Assembly: GCA_905215425.1 (NCBI GenBank)
Contig: CAJMQD010000056.1
Location: 1 to 6,420 of the forward strand
DNA length: 6,420 nt
Reading direction: 5' to 3'
Source of the DNA: an uncultured bacterium
Lineage (GTDB): Bacteria; Bacillota; Clostridia; Oscillospirales; Oscillospiraceae
In this document: one piece after another, positions 6,102 through 6,420 of the stretch
Layout of the letters: every line of letters starts with the position of its first letter
Position numbering within the stretch: the first letter of the stretch is position 1
Notes under the pieces: generated by a model
Databases searched by the model: none
Told to the model about the DNA's origin: nothing
Seen by the model: only the letters and a program-made list of their open reading frames with translations
Position numbers and translations under genes: made by a program

Positions 6102-6420
6102 TTGCGTATCATGGCCATCGACTACGGCGACGCCCATACCGGAGTCGCGATCTCCGACCCCACGGGGTTTCTTGCCGGCACCACCACCACCATCCACAGC
6201 CGGAAGGAGGACGTGGTGCTGGAGGAGCTCAGCCGCATCGTCCGCGAGCACCAAGTGGATGAGATCGTAATGGGCTTTCCCCGAAACATGGACGGCACCG
6301 AGGGGCCCCGGGCCCAGCTGTACCGCGATTTTGCGGACAAAGTTGCACAGTCCACTGGACTTACCCCCGTTCTCTGGGACGAACGCCGCACCACAATCGA
6401 CGCCCACCGCATCCTGTTCG
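6102..6420 (+). CDS. ruvX: RuvX/YqgF family nuclease, 5' part (runs off right edge)
   Basis: The visible 106 residues match the RuvX/YqgF family (putative Holliday junction resolvase). In E. coli, YqgF is linked to 5' maturation of 16S rRNA. Motifs in order are MRIMAIDYGDAHTGVAISD (RNase H-like fold, with D6 as likely first metal ligand), GFPRNMDGTEGPRAQ (58-72) and LWDERRTT (91-98, with E94 as probable second acidic residue). The last acidic residue expected near position 115-120 lies outside the window. Family length is about 140 residues, so roughly three quarters is present. The TTG start gives the family-typical MRI N-terminus and has the better ribosome-binding-site spacing. It has its own promoter and is cytosolic. 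The assignment is secure from the motifs; whether its main role is rRNA processing or junction resolution is not shown here. Confidence 0.92.
   Translation, partial: MRIMAIDYGDAHTGVAISDPTGFLAGTTTTIHSRKEDVVLEELSRIVREHQVDEIVMGFPRNMDGTEGPRAQLYRDFADKVAQSTGLTPVLWDERRTTIDAHRILF

Noticed and set aside
1..6420. tRNA/rRNA genes, CRISPR array, insertion sequence, riboswitch
   Set aside because: No recognisable repeats, terminal inverted repeats with a transposase, or structured RNA motifs were seen. The three intergenic gaps are only 111, 139 and 81 bases.

Overview
The window looks like chromosomal DNA of a GC-rich, Gram-positive anaerobe of the Clostridia, most likely an Oscillospiraceae-type gut bacterium (Flavonifractor/Oscillibacter/Lawsonibacter-like). 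This is inferred from the high GC, strong AGGAGG-type ribosome binding sites, an S-layer-homology (SLH) surface protein, and the COG2509 and DUF3810 families. No taxonomic marker was searched.

Layout: (1) 1-1946, plus strand: the 3' part of a large secreted SLH surface protein, cut by the left window edge and closed by a strong GC-rich intrinsic terminator (about 1979-2018). (2) 2058-4747, minus strand: a two-gene operon transcribed towards the SLH gene. It encodes an FAD-dependent dehydrogenase of the COG2509 type followed by a membrane-anchored DUF3810 protein with a zinc-peptidase-like HELSH motif. Stop and start overlap by 4 bp (ATGA). (3) 4748-4886: a 139-bp divergent promoter region. 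(4) 4887-6020, plus strand: a complete tyrosine recombinase with all catalytic residues. (5) 6021-6101: a short spacer with a good sigma-A-type promoter. (6) 6102 to the right edge, plus strand: the 5' part of ruvX/yqgF, starting at TTG.

How the genes relate: the dehydrogenase and DUF3810 genes are almost certainly co-expressed and translationally coupled. The SLH gene is an independent convergent unit. The recombinase stands alone, with no excisionase, relaxase, phage or cargo gene visible, between the divergent operon and the housekeeping nuclease gene ruvX, which has its own promoter. No RNA gene, CRISPR array, insertion sequence or convincing attachment site was seen. There is no gene-free stretch over 300 bases. 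I do not see a clearly new multi-gene system. The most interesting points are the solitary recombinase beside ruvX and the coupled FAD-enzyme/membrane-peptidase pair.
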